Assembly: GCA_002727235.1 (NCBI GenBank) | Contig: PBWL01000067.1 | Location: 1 to 6,028 of the forward strand | Origin: Acidimicrobiaceae bacterium | Lineage (GTDB): Bacteria; Actinomycetota; Acidimicrobiia; Acidimicrobiales; Ilumatobacteraceae | Length of the DNA: 6,028 bases | Direction of reading: 5' to 3' | Shown here: positions 1-5,902 of the stretch, piece by piece | Layout of the letters: every line of letters starts with the position of its first letter | How positions within the stretch are numbered: position 1 is the first letter of the stretch | The notes under the pieces: model-generated | What the model was told of the DNA's origin: nothing | The model's database searches: none | What the model saw: the letters and a program-made list of their open reading frames with translations, nothing else | Position numbers and translations under genes: made by a program

Positions 1-482
1 GCCGTCTGCAGGACCTTGCCGGCACCGGCATAGATCTGCCGGCTGACGAGGAACGGAATGAGCACCTCGGTGTACGACGAAAAATCATCGCGACGGCTTG
101 TGCAGTAGTTCTCGTGGCAGCCGTACGAATTGCCGGCGGAATCAGTGTTGTTTTTGAAGACGAACACGTCGCCTCGAACCGATTCGGCCTCAAGACGCTC
201 TTCGGCACTTATTGCAAGCCGTTCAACGATGCGCTCACCCCCACGATCGTGGGTCACCGCTTCGATGAGAGAATCACATTCTGGCGTCGCATATTCAGGA
301 TGGGAACCAACATCGAGATACAGCCGCCCACCATTCGGCAAGAACGCATTTGACGAACGCCCCCACGCCATCACATCCCGGAAGAGATAGCGGGCTACTT
401 CATCAGGTGTGAGTCGGCGGTGACCTCGAAAGGTGCACGTAATTCCGTACTCGGTTTCGAGACCGTAAATACGGCGATCCAT
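1..482 (-). CDS. pafA: Pup--protein ligase PafA, 5' part (runs off the left edge)
   Basis: PafA is the only known ligase of pupylation. It uses ATP to form a gamma-glutamyl phosphate on the Pup C-terminal Glu and transfers Pup to the epsilon-amino group of a target lysine. Only the first 160 codons are in the window, about a third of the usual ~450-480 residues. Reading from ATG at 482 the protein begins [13 protein letters not shown], like mycobacterial MQRRIMGIETEFG. E9 lies in the metal/ATP-binding GLETEYG motif. [14 protein letters not shown] (55-68) contains D57, matching the catalytic Asp of Paf[18 protein letters not shown] (110-126) is the shared PafA/Dop core motif. The short spacing between the first motif and YLDVGSHPE shows that the Dop-specific loop is absent, which separates it from its paralogue at 4402-5898. 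It is the last visible gene of the run, 41 nt after pxpC. No convincing Shine-Dalgarno precedes the ATG. A TTG at 525-527, overlapping the pxpC stop, is an in-frame alternative that adds 15 residues, but family alignment favours the ATG. Confidence 0.96.
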   Translation of the reverse strand, partial: MDRRIYGLETEYGITCTFRGHRRLTPDEVARYLFRDVMAWGRSSNAFLPNGGRLYLDVGSHPEYATPECDSLIEAVTHDRGGERIVERLAISAEERLEAESVRGDVFVFKNNTDSAGNSYGCHENYCTSRRDDFSSYTEVLIPFLVSRQIYAGAGKVLQT

Positions 483-523
483 TGCCCGACGGTAGCGAAT
501 CTTGAGAGTGGGTGTCTGATCGG

Positions 524-1330
524 TCAACTAAGTCGAAACGACAGGGTCGTACCGATTGCGGCACCCAGCGCCTGGGACATCGATGCATCGTCGACAACCG
601 CGATCACTGGGTAACCCCCAGTTACGGGGTGATCGCGGCCCAAGATGATTGGTGAGCCGCTCGGTGGAACCTGTAATGCTCCCACCACCATTGGCTCACT
701 CGCTGCGCTTGCCGAGCCATCTGCGACCTCGACGTTTCCACCTGAAAGACGAACACCGACCCGTGAGTTGTTCTCAACAGTCCATCTAGTTGAGACCAGA
801 AGCTGTAAGGCGGTCGACCCAAAACGATCAAGGTGCGGCCCAGGTATCAACGTCAGGGCGTGCCGATGAGGTGGCAGTGCGATGAGATCAGGAAGAGAAA
901 CGTTGCGTGTCTCCCCGATTTCTAGGTGTGCTCCACTGGTCACCGAAATAGCAGTGATCGCAGCCATTGTGTCGGCGCTTAACGACCCAAGCACCGGAAC
1001 TCCCCTCAATCCTGAGGCCACTGCGAGATACCCCCATTGTTGGCCGGGTGCGGGATCGATCCGAATGTGCTCCCCTCCTGCAACGACGCGGGGGGCTGTC
1101 CACCCACTCGCTGCAACCGTCGAGCGGCTCATACATTCCACAACCAGACCGCCGGCTGTTTCGAGCACCGGAGTTGTCTCAGCATTTCCGACAGATCGGT
1201 TGAGTGAAGCCGCACTGGCTTGATCGGCAATACCGGACCGACCGAGGCCGAGGTGCGCATAGCCGGGTCGACCAGCGTCTTGCACCGACGTAGCTATGCC
1301 CGCTTCAACAACCCGAAAGCCGACAGTCAC
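524..1330 (-). CDS. pxpC: 5-oxoprolinase subunit PxpC (KipA / AHS2 family)
   Basis: This is one of three subunits of the prokaryotic ATP-dependent 5-oxoprolinase PxpABC, which opens 5-oxo-L-proline (pyroglutamate) to L-glutamate in the cytoplasm. The 268-residue protein shows the family signatures in order: [18 protein letters not shown] (11-28), followed by [20 protein letters not shown] (30-49); [16 protein letters not shown] (101-116); [12 protein letters not shown] (187-198); and [15 protein letters not shown] (211-225), followed by [16 protein letters not shown] (231-246). It is somewhat shorter than the usual ~290-330 residues, but all blocks are present and it looks intact. The start is a GTG at 1330 whose GTGA overlaps the pxpB stop, so translation is probably coupled. 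The upstream Shine-Dalgarno is weak. The family is also called KipA, after the Bacillus antagonist of the kinase inhibitor KipI, and it is related to the AHS2 domain of urea carboxylase. With pxpA and pxpB adjacent, oxoprolinase is the best reading. Confidence 0.93.
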   Translation of the reverse strand: MTVGFRVVEAGIATSVQDAGRPGYAHLGLGRSGIADQASAASLNRSVGNAETTPVLETAGGLVVECMSRSTVAASGWTAPRVVAGGEHIRIDPAPGQQWGYLAVASGLRGVPVLGSLSADTMAAITAISVTSGAHLEIGETRNVSLPDLIALPPHRHALTLIPGPHLDRFGSTALQLLVSTRWTVENNSRVGVRLSGGNVEVADGSASAASEPMVVGALQVPPSGSPIILGRDHPVTGGYPVIAVVDDASMSQALGAAIGTTLSFRLS

Positions 1331-1956
1331 TGGCGGACAAACCTGACTTGACGACCGGGCTCGATGAGCGCTGGAGGTTGACGTGCGACATCCCAGAGTT
1401 CGGTCGATGTTGAACCAATCAGGTGCCAGCCACCCGGAGATTCTTGCGGGTAGACGGCCGAATATGTCGCCGCGATCGCCACGGTACCAGCCGGAACTCG
1501 CGTCCGTGGAGTGTCGCGTCGCGGCAGTTTCAGTGAGGAATCAAGTCCAGATAGATACGCAAACCCCGGAGCAAAACCGCAGAACGCGGCCACGTAGGTG
1601 GTTCCGAGATGTCGTCGAATTACTTCTTCTTCTGACAGCGAACATGCCTCGGCAACGAACTCCAAATCTTCGCCGTCATACCTCACCGGAATCTCGATCG
1701 GTTCGCGATCGACTCGCAAGGGGTTTTCGTCATAACTCTTAATGACTTCCTCAAGCCGATGTTGTACCGCTTGTTGAGCGGCAGCATGGTCGCATCTCAC
1801 CAGCAATGTCGTCTCAGCCAGGACAACATCAGAAACACCTTCAAGCGCCAGATCTCGAATGGTGGCGCCGAGCACTGCGGGAACATAGGTATCGGTGCGC
1901 AATAGCAGGCCATGGGAGCCCATCTGAGCGATGTCGAGACCTTTGATTGCCTTCAC
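1327..1956 (-). CDS. pxpB: 5-oxoprolinase subunit PxpB (KipI / AHS1 family)
   Basis: PxpB partners PxpC in the 5-oxoprolinase complex. The 209-residue protein has a small N-terminal domain (about 1-85) and a cyclophilin-like C-terminal domain with the AHS1 signature. Visible motifs are EIPVRYDGEDLEFVAE (88-103), CGFAPGFAYLSGLD (126-139), PRRDTPRTRVPAGTVAIA (145-162) and YPQESPGGWHLIGST (169-183), which includes the diagnostic PGGW. I place the start at GTG 1956, which overlaps the pxpA stop as GTGA and gives a length near that of E. coli YbgJ (about 218). The frame stays open upstream to 2049, but that extension lies inside pxpA and encodes an unrelated Trp/Gly/Arg-rich stretch. The 3' end overlaps pxpC by 4 nt. 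No strong ribosome binding site precedes the GTG, so coupling to pxpA is likely. In Bacillus the homologue KipI inhibits a sporulation kinase, but nothing here suggests that role. Confidence 0.92.
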   Translation of the reverse strand: MKAIKGLDIAQMGSHGLLLRTDTYVPAVLGATIRDLALEGVSDVVLAETTLLVRCDHAAAQQAVQHRLEEVIKSYDENPLRVDREPIEIPVRYDGEDLEFVAEACSLSEEEVIRRHLGTTYVAAFCGFAPGFAYLSGLDSSLKLPRRDTPRTRVPAGTVAIAATYSAVYPQESPGGWHLIGSTSTELWDVARQPPALIEPGRQVRFVRQ

Positions 1957-2711
1957 GTAAACGAGTAAATTCCAATGCCTTCGGCTTCGAGTGCCTCTCG
2001 GACAGCCCGTGCAATCTCCACCGCCCCAGGTGTATCCCCATGAACGCATAGTGACCTCAACGGCACAGAGATCGTCTTGCCAGTAAAAGTGGTGACCGTT
2101 TGCGTCATCACCATCTGCACGGCCCGTTCCGCTATTGCGCGAGGATCATCAAGAACAGCGCCAGGCTGGGCGCGGTCCACGAGCCCGCCGTCATCAGAGT
2201 ACGCGCGGTCAGCGAAGGCTTCGGCGGCTACTTCAAGGCCAGCCGCATCGGCAGCGTCAAGAAGCGCAGAGCCCGGGAGTCCCAATACAGCCATCGAATG
2301 GTCATAGTCAGCCACCGCCTCAACCACGGCATCGGCGACGCGGCGTTCCGCACGGGCTGCGTGGTAGAGAGCGCCATGAGGTTTAACATAGGAGACTTCG
2401 CTCCCGGCGACCTGAGCGAAGGCGTCGAGGGCTCCGAGTTGGTAGAGGACTGCATCAGTGAGTTGGGCGGGGTCCATATCGATGTGACGTCGCCCAAAGC
2501 CCACAAGGTCTGGATACGAGACTTGTGCTCCTATCCGAACATCATTCTTGACGGCGTCGCCGCAGACCGCCCGAAGTGTTGACGGATCACCAGCGTGGAA
2601 ACCGCATGCAATGTTGGCACTCGTCACGAGCCGAAGCATCGCTGCGTCGTCACCTAGACGCCAGATGCCGAAACCCTCCCCCAGGTCGCTATTGAGGTCT
2701 ATCGATGGCAT
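1953..2711 (-). CDS. pxpA: 5-oxoprolinase subunit PxpA (LamB/YcsF family)
   Basis: PxpA is the LamB/YcsF-family subunit of 5-oxoprolinase and acts with PxpB and PxpC. The 252-residue protein (E. coli PxpA is about 244) has every familiar block: IDLNSDLGEGFG (4-15), SANIACGFHAGDPSTLR (31-47), GAQVSYPDLVGFGRR (61-75), YVKPHGALYH (108-117), EAFADRAYSDDGGLVDR (164-180) with AQPGAVLDD (181-189), and LCVHGDTPGA (221-230). The conserved His and Asp residues in GFHAGD, KPHG and VHGD are all present. The start is ATG 2711, giving MPSIDLN as in relatives. A TTG directly before it (2714) would add one residue. The gene begins only 6 nt after the prcA stop and has no clear Shine-Dalgarno, so translation probably depends on ribosomes finishing prcA. 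It is the first of three pxp genes placed between the proteasome subunits and pafA. The order A-B-C differs from the B-C-A order that I recall from enterobacteria. Confidence 0.94.
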   Translation of the reverse strand: MPSIDLNSDLGEGFGIWRLGDDAAMLRLVTSANIACGFHAGDPSTLRAVCGDAVKNDVRIGAQVSYPDLVGFGRRHIDMDPAQLTDAVLYQLGALDAFAQVAGSEVSYVKPHGALYHAARAERRVADAVVEAVADYDHSMAVLGLPGSALLDAADAAGLEVAAEAFADRAYSDDGGLVDRAQPGAVLDDPRAIAERAVQMVMTQTVTTFTGKTISVPLRSLCVHGDTPGAVEIARAVREALEAEGIGIYSFT

Positions 2712-2717
2712 CAACCG

Positions 2718-3401
2718 TCATTCTTGCAGGGCGGTCTCAACTTCGCTGGCTTCGAGTCGGCGGAAGCAGCGACGCTCGCCATTACGTTCGAGAATCGCGA
2801 TCTCCAATGAATCGGCAGAGATAGATCGACCGTCACCCGATAATGATGAAACGCCGAGGCGAACGGCCTCAACCAAACTGAACCCTTCAGCAAAGCCGCT
2901 CGAGAGCCGGTTGCTAATGGCGTCAGATTCACCACCGAGTGCACACGTATCCGGACGGTCGATCACCGTCCCGTCGTACATGATGTGGAAAATCTGGTCG
3001 TCATGTGACCCTTCAACACCGACCTCTGCGACAAGAATTTCGACTTCCATTGGCTTCATGCCGTGGGTGAAGGCGTTACCAAGGAGTTGCGCATAATCGT
3101 TGGCGAGCCCTCTGGCGTCGACGTCGTCTCGCGAGTACTGATATCCGGTGAGCTCAGCCGACCGAATGCCTGCGACCCTCAGTTGGTCAAATTCGTTGTA
3201 CTTGCCAACACCCGCAAATGCGATTCGATCGTAGATTTCACTGACTTTGCGCAAAGACTGCGATGTGTTTTCTGCAACCAACACGATTCCGTGCTCGTAT
3301 CGCAGAGCCACAAGTGCCCGGCCCTTTGCAATTCCTTTCCGAGCGAAGTCCGCCCGGTCGGTCATCGCTTGTTCAGGAGCTACGTAATACGGCATGCTCA
3401 T
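2718..3401 (-). CDS. prcA: 20S proteasome alpha subunit PrcA
   Basis: PrcA forms the two outer heptameric rings of the bacterial 20S proteasome and gates entry to the chamber. The 227 residues begin MSMPYYVAPEQAMTDRADFA, close to mycobacterial [20 protein letters not shown]. This N-terminus is the gating peptide plus the start of helix H0. ARKGIAKGRALVALRYEHGI, VAENTSQSLRKVSEIYDRIA and FAGVGKYNEFDQLRVAGI follow the family closely. YDGTVIDRP (142-150) and the Gly-Gly strand after it are also typical. The protein is about 20 residues shorter than the M. tuberculosis one, and the missing part is the variable acidic C-terminal tail. As expected for an alpha subunit there is no catalytic Thr1 processing site. 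ATG 3401 overlaps the prcB stop (ATGA), and a GGGAGG Shine-Dalgarno lies 9 nt upstream inside prcB. The alpha-ring pockets should receive the GQYL tail of the ATPase encoded at the right edge. Confidence 0.97.
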   Translation of the reverse strand: MSMPYYVAPEQAMTDRADFARKGIAKGRALVALRYEHGIVLVAENTSQSLRKVSEIYDRIAFAGVGKYNEFDQLRVAGIRSAELTGYQYSRDDVDARGLANDYAQLLGNAFTHGMKPMEVEILVAEVGVEGSHDDQIFHIMYDGTVIDRPDTCALGGESDAISNRLSSGFAEGFSLVEAVRLGVSSLSGDGRSISADSLEIAILERNGERRCFRRLEASEVETALQE

Positions 3402-4186
3402 GATGTCGAGCCTCCCATCTGTTCGATGAGAGTCCGGTAACGATCGCCGAGTTCATCGTCGCCCACGAGCGACCAGCCATCGTTATCAATCGTTGCAACC
3501 ACTGGATAGATACCTCGCACCATGTCGGGCCCGCCGGTTGCTGAGTCTGCATCGGCAGCTTCCCAGAGACTGCGGGTCACGAGTTCAACTGCATCATCTC
3601 GGGTGAGATCAGAGCGGTACCCAACTTTCATCACTGTTGATGCATGAAGCGACCCGGAGCCTGTTGCGACATGCTCTCGTTCTTCGTACCGTCCACCCAG
3701 CATGTCATATGCCCAGAGACGCCCGATCGACCGCCGAATATCAAACCCTGCGAAGATCGGCACAACGCCCATTCCTTGCATAGCTGCCGGCACATTTGCA
3801 CGAACCATCGAGGCCAACTGATTTGCCTTGCCTTCAAGGCTGAGGGCGCTTCCTTGAACTTTCTCGTAGTACTCGAGCTGCACCTGGAAAAGTCGGATCA
3901 TGTCAACCGCTGGGCCCGCGGCGCCCGCAATCGCAACACCTGAGTGACGGTCGGCCTGCACCACTTTCTCCATCGTTCGATGTGAAATGAGGTGCCCGGA
4001 AGTTGCTCTTCGGTCACCAGCCATGACGACGCCGTTATCGAAGCGAACAGCGACACATGTTGTTGCGTGCGGCGTATCGATGGTGGTTCCCGAAGGAAGG
4101 TCGACCGGCCCATAGCCGGCTCGCTGAAGAAGCATTGGGAAGTCAGTGCCAGGGTCATCGCCGGGTTGGAATACAGGCATCACCAT
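3398..4186 (-). CDS. prcB: 20S proteasome beta subunit PrcB (catalytic, with propeptide)
   Basis: PrcB is the proteolytic subunit, an N-terminal nucleophile hydrolase forming the two inner rings. From ATG 4186 it has 262 residues: a 41-residue propeptide and a mature chain of 221 starting at T42 (Thr1). The register is fixed by the catalytic partners: VVMAGDRRATSG places D58 at mature position 17, and SHRTMEKV places K74 at position 33. Other matches to mycobacterial PrcB are LEYYEKVQG, AAMQGMGVVPIFAGFDI, ATGSGSLHAS and ADSATGGPDMVRGIYP. The residue before Thr1 is Ala (PHA|TTC) where mycobacteria have Gly (PHG|TTI). A decoy-like SGTTI sits eight residues earlier in the propeptide, but cleavage there would break the D17/K33 spacing. 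An in-frame GTG at 4192 overlaps the pup stop. I prefer ATG 4186 because the strong Shine-Dalgarno at 4193-4203 is 9 nt from it and too close to the GTG. The 3' end overlaps prcA by 4 nt. Confidence 0.97.
   Translation of the reverse strand: MVMPVFQPGDDPGTDFPMLLQRAGYGPVDLPSGTTIDTPHATTCVAVRFDNGVVMAGDRRATSGHLISHRTMEKVVQADRHSGVAIAGAAGPAVDMIRLFQVQLEYYEKVQGSALSLEGKANQLASMVRANVPAAMQGMGVVPIFAGFDIRRSIGRLWAYDMLGGRYEEREHVATGSGSLHASTVMKVGYRSDLTRDDAVELVTRSLWEAADADSATGGPDMVRGIYPVVATIDNDGWSLVGDDELGDRYRTLIEQMGGSTS
3411..3416 (-). promoter_or_regulatory. Ribosome binding site of prcA
   Basis: GGGAGG on the minus strand lies 9 nt before the prcA ATG, inside the last codons of prcB, where it helps encode the Gly-Gly of the MGGSTS tail. 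The spacing equals that of the prcB site, which may help keep alpha and beta subunits at similar levels. Confidence 0.75.
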
Positions 4187-4188
4187 GG

Positions 4189-4374
4189 TCACTCACCTCC
4201 TTTTTGCACATACGACCTCACGAAGTCCTCAGCATTTTCTTCGAGAATCTCATCAATTTCGTCGAGCAGATCGTCGAGGTCTTCGGTCGCTGGTCGATCA
4301 CTGTCAACCGCCTCTGTCTCGATAGTCTCCTCCGATTGCCGCTCCGGCAACTTTCGCTGAATTCGATCTGGCAT
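4189..4374 (-). CDS. pup: Prokaryotic ubiquitin-like protein Pup, C-terminal Glu form
   Basis: Pup is the small protein tag that marks substrates for the bacterial proteasome. It has 61 residues (64 in M. tuberculosis). The charged N-terminal part, about 1-30, is poorly conserved and probably disordered; it is the portion that threads into the ATPase pore. The conserved region is TEDLDDLLDEIDEILEENAE (30-49) followed by DFVRSYVQKGGE (50-61). It forms a helix that pairs with the coiled coil of ARC/Mpa and also holds the PafA/Dop binding residues. The last residue is E61, encoded by GAG, not Gln as in mycobacteria and streptomycetes. Pup is therefore made ready for ligation and Dop is not needed as a deamidase. 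The ATG at 4374 has AGAAAG 7 nt upstream. The gene lies 27 nt after dop. Its last codons double as the prcB ribosome binding site. Confidence 0.98.
   Translation of the reverse strand: MPDRIQRKLPERQSEETIETEAVDSDRPATEDLDDLLDEIDEILEENAEDFVRSYVQKGGE
4193..4203 (-). promoter_or_regulatory. Ribosome binding site of prcB, embedded in the pup 3' end
   Basis: AAAGGAGGTGA on the minus strand is complementary over 11 nt to the usual bacterial 16S rRNA 3' end. Its core GGAGG is 9 nt from the prcB ATG at 4186. The same bases encode the Pup tail K-G-G-E. This is the strongest Shine-Dalgarno in the window and decides the prcB start in favour of ATG 4186 over GTG 4192. Confidence 0.88.
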
Positions 4375-4381
4375 CGCAATA

Positions 4382-4387
4382 CTTTCT
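4382..4387 (-). promoter_or_regulatory. Probable ribosome binding site of pup
   Basis: AGAAAG on the minus strand lies 7 nt before the pup ATG, in the 27-nt gap after dop. It matches the 5' portion of the anti-Shine-Dalgarno complement but lacks the GGAGG core, so it is a moderate site. Confidence 0.5.
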
Positions 4388-4401
4388 CGTGCGTAACGCT
4401 A

Positions 4402-5898
4402 TTAGTTTGCTTCGGCGAGAGCCGCTACCAATTCTCCCGCCGTGGCGCTGTTGGCAATTACGTTAGCCACGAGTTCGGCGGTGCCGCGTAACGGATCTTC
4501 CATTGGCACGCGACGTAGAGGGTCTGCCCCGAGGTCGAAGACCATTGAGTCCCAATTCGCGGCAAGGACCTCATCAGGGAACCGCTCTATGCAACGACCT
4601 CGGAAAAACGCCCGGGTGGAATCTGGCGGCGAGGTCATCGCCTGAGAGACCTGCTCATCGGATGCGAGGGTTATGAGACCGCACCGACCCGCAAGACCTT
4701 TGTGGCGTCTCATATCGTGATATTGCAGATCGATCGCACGAAGAGCAGCCGCACCTGGTTCGAGTTGGTGTCGTTCTGCGTACGCAGAGATGAGACGGTG
4801 CTTGGCGACCCAGTCGACACTGTCAGCAACCGTTAGGGGGTCATTTTCAAGACCGGTAAGGATGCGCTCCCATTGTTTAAGTGCGAGGGTGCAATCCGCC
4901 TCTCCCACTGCTTCGCCACCGGTCTGCTCAAACCAAGTTCTCGCAATGTCGAACAATTGCCACTGCACATCTATCGCTCGGATTGTAGTGCCATCAAATG
5001 CTTGAATTGCCCCGGCGAGTGAGGGGTCATGACTCACTTGTGTGATCGCGCGAACCGGATTGGCGAGGGCTGGCATCTCAAGGTCTGGATTGTCTTCTAC
5101 AGCAGAAAGCAGCATTGCTGTGCTCGCCAGTTTAAGGAACGTTGCGACTTCGGACATGTTGGCATCACCCGCAATCACGTGCAGGCGCCGATATCTCGAC
5201 GCATCACAGTGAGGTTCATCACGGGTGTTCACGATCGGGCGTCGGACGGTGGTCTCAAGTCCGACTTCCTCTTCAAAAAAGTCGGCTCTTTGAGAAATTT
5301 GGTAGTCGACTGCGTCGAACGGTGCGCCAGGAAACTCACAACCCACCTTTCCCGAACCTGCAAATATTTGACGGGTGACAAAATGCGCCATCACCGCCGA
5401 AATCACCTTGCCAAATGGCAGCGTCCGATCAACAAGATAATTTTCGTGGCAGCCGTATGAGTTTCCTTTGCCATCGGAATTGTTTTTGTGAATGAGGAGT
5501 TCTGCGCCGTCAGGAATAAGCCGTTGAGCCGCATCGATTGACTCCCTGACAATTTCTTCGCCTGCGCGGTCCCAGATCACAGCTTCAAGTGGGCTCCGGA
5601 CCTCTGGAGTCGACATTTCTGGGTGGGCATGATCGACGTAATACCGGGCGCCGTTGGTCAGAACAGCGTTCACCGGCACATACTCAAGTTCTGGGTCGAA
5701 CTCATACGGGTCAAGCGGGTCGGGAGAGCGGGCGTCTCGCCTCGGGTCTTCTGCGATCAAATCGAACGCAACCTGGTCTTCGACGGCGCCGGTGTACGCG
5801 TTGATAAGCAGCGCAGATGCCGTCACAGGATTGTTCTCGGCGCCTCGTACGAGAATGCCGTATTCGGTTTCGATTCCGCAGACCTTGGGAACTGCCAT
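4402..5898 (-). CDS. dop: Depupylase / deamidase of Pup, Dop
   Basis: Dop cleaves the isopeptide bond between Pup and substrate lysines. In species with Pup-Gln it also deamidates Pup. It shares the glutamine-synthetase-like fold of PafA. From ATG 5898 the protein has 498 residues (about 505 in M. tuberculosis) and starts MAVPKVCGIETEYGI. E10 is in the metal/ATP-binding motif. The stretch 44-78 is the insertion (Dop loop) that PafA lacks. NGARYYVDHAHPEMSTPE (82-99) carries D89, equivalent to the Asp proposed as nucleophile. [17 protein letters not shown] (138-154) and NTRDEPHCDASRYRRLHVIA (224-243) are core motifs. C-terminal blocks such as LQYHDMRRHKGLAGR are also typical. The start is 4 nt after the arc stop. 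The frame is open upstream to a TTG at 5973, but those 25 codons overlap arc and do not resemble Dop. The Shine-Dalgarno is weak, so termination-reinitiation from arc is likely. Because Pup here ends in Glu, its cellular role should be depupylation only. Confidence 0.97.
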   Translation of the reverse strand: MAVPKVCGIETEYGILVRGAENNPVTASALLINAYTGAVEDQVAFDLIAEDPRRDARSPDPLDPYEFDPELEYVPVNAVLTNGARYYVDHAHPEMSTPEVRSPLEAVIWDRAGEEIVRESIDAAQRLIPDGAELLIHKNNSDGKGNSYGCHENYLVDRTLPFGKVISAVMAHFVTRQIFAGSGKVGCEFPGAPFDAVDYQISQRADFFEEEVGLETTVRRPIVNTRDEPHCDASRYRRLHVIAGDANMSEVATFLKLASTAMLLSAVEDNPDLEMPALANPVRAITQVSHDPSLAGAIQAFDGTTIRAIDVQWQLFDIARTWFEQTGGEAVGEADCTLALKQWERILTGLENDPLTVADSVDWVAKHRLISAYAERHQLEPGAAALRAIDLQYHDMRRHKGLAGRCGLITLASDEQVSQAMTSPPDSTRAFFRGRCIERFPDEVLAANWDSMVFDLGADPLRRVPMEDPLRGTAELVANVIANSATAGELVAALAEAN

Positions 5899-5902
5899 CG
5901 GC

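Noticed and set aside
100..165. DNA similarity to 5440-5500, suggesting a repeat
   Set aside because: Both stretches encode the conserved [16 protein letters not shown] core in pafA and dop. The similarity reflects the ancient homology of the two enzymes, not a mobile or recent repeat.
403..597. Minus-strand 64-codon frame across the pxpC end and pafA start
   Set aside because: It is out of frame with both neighbours, which are supported by family motifs. The translation is Arg/Ser/Pro-rich and unrecognisable.
611..630. Inverted repeats GTAAC/GTTAC and ACCCC/GGGGT that could form a hairpin
   Set aside because: They fall inside the conserved [10 protein letters not shown] segment of PxpC, about 90 nt before its stop, with no U-tract. 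They are most likely dictated by the protein sequence.
1957..2049. N-terminal extension of PxpB to 2049
   Set aside because: It lies inside pxpA in another frame and encodes no KipI-like sequence. GTG 1956 gives the normal family length and a 4-nt overlap.
2100..3096. Long plus-strand open frames (160 and 182 codons) opposite pxpA and prcA
   Set aside because: They lie wholly antisense to confidently recognised genes, have low-complexity Arg/Ser-rich translations without any family motif, and are explained by codon bias of the real strand.
4187..4192. GTG 4192 as the prcB start
   Set aside because: It is only 3 nt from the GGAGG core, too close for initiation. ATG 4186 has the proper 9-nt spacing.
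4057..5460. Plus-strand open frames of 143-144 codons opposite prcB/pup/dop, and similar ones at 882-1223, 1383-1742 and 3063-3440
   Set aside because: They are antisense shadows of dop, pup, prcB, prcA and the pxp genes. No motif, no plausible ribosome site and no conserved protein is recognised.
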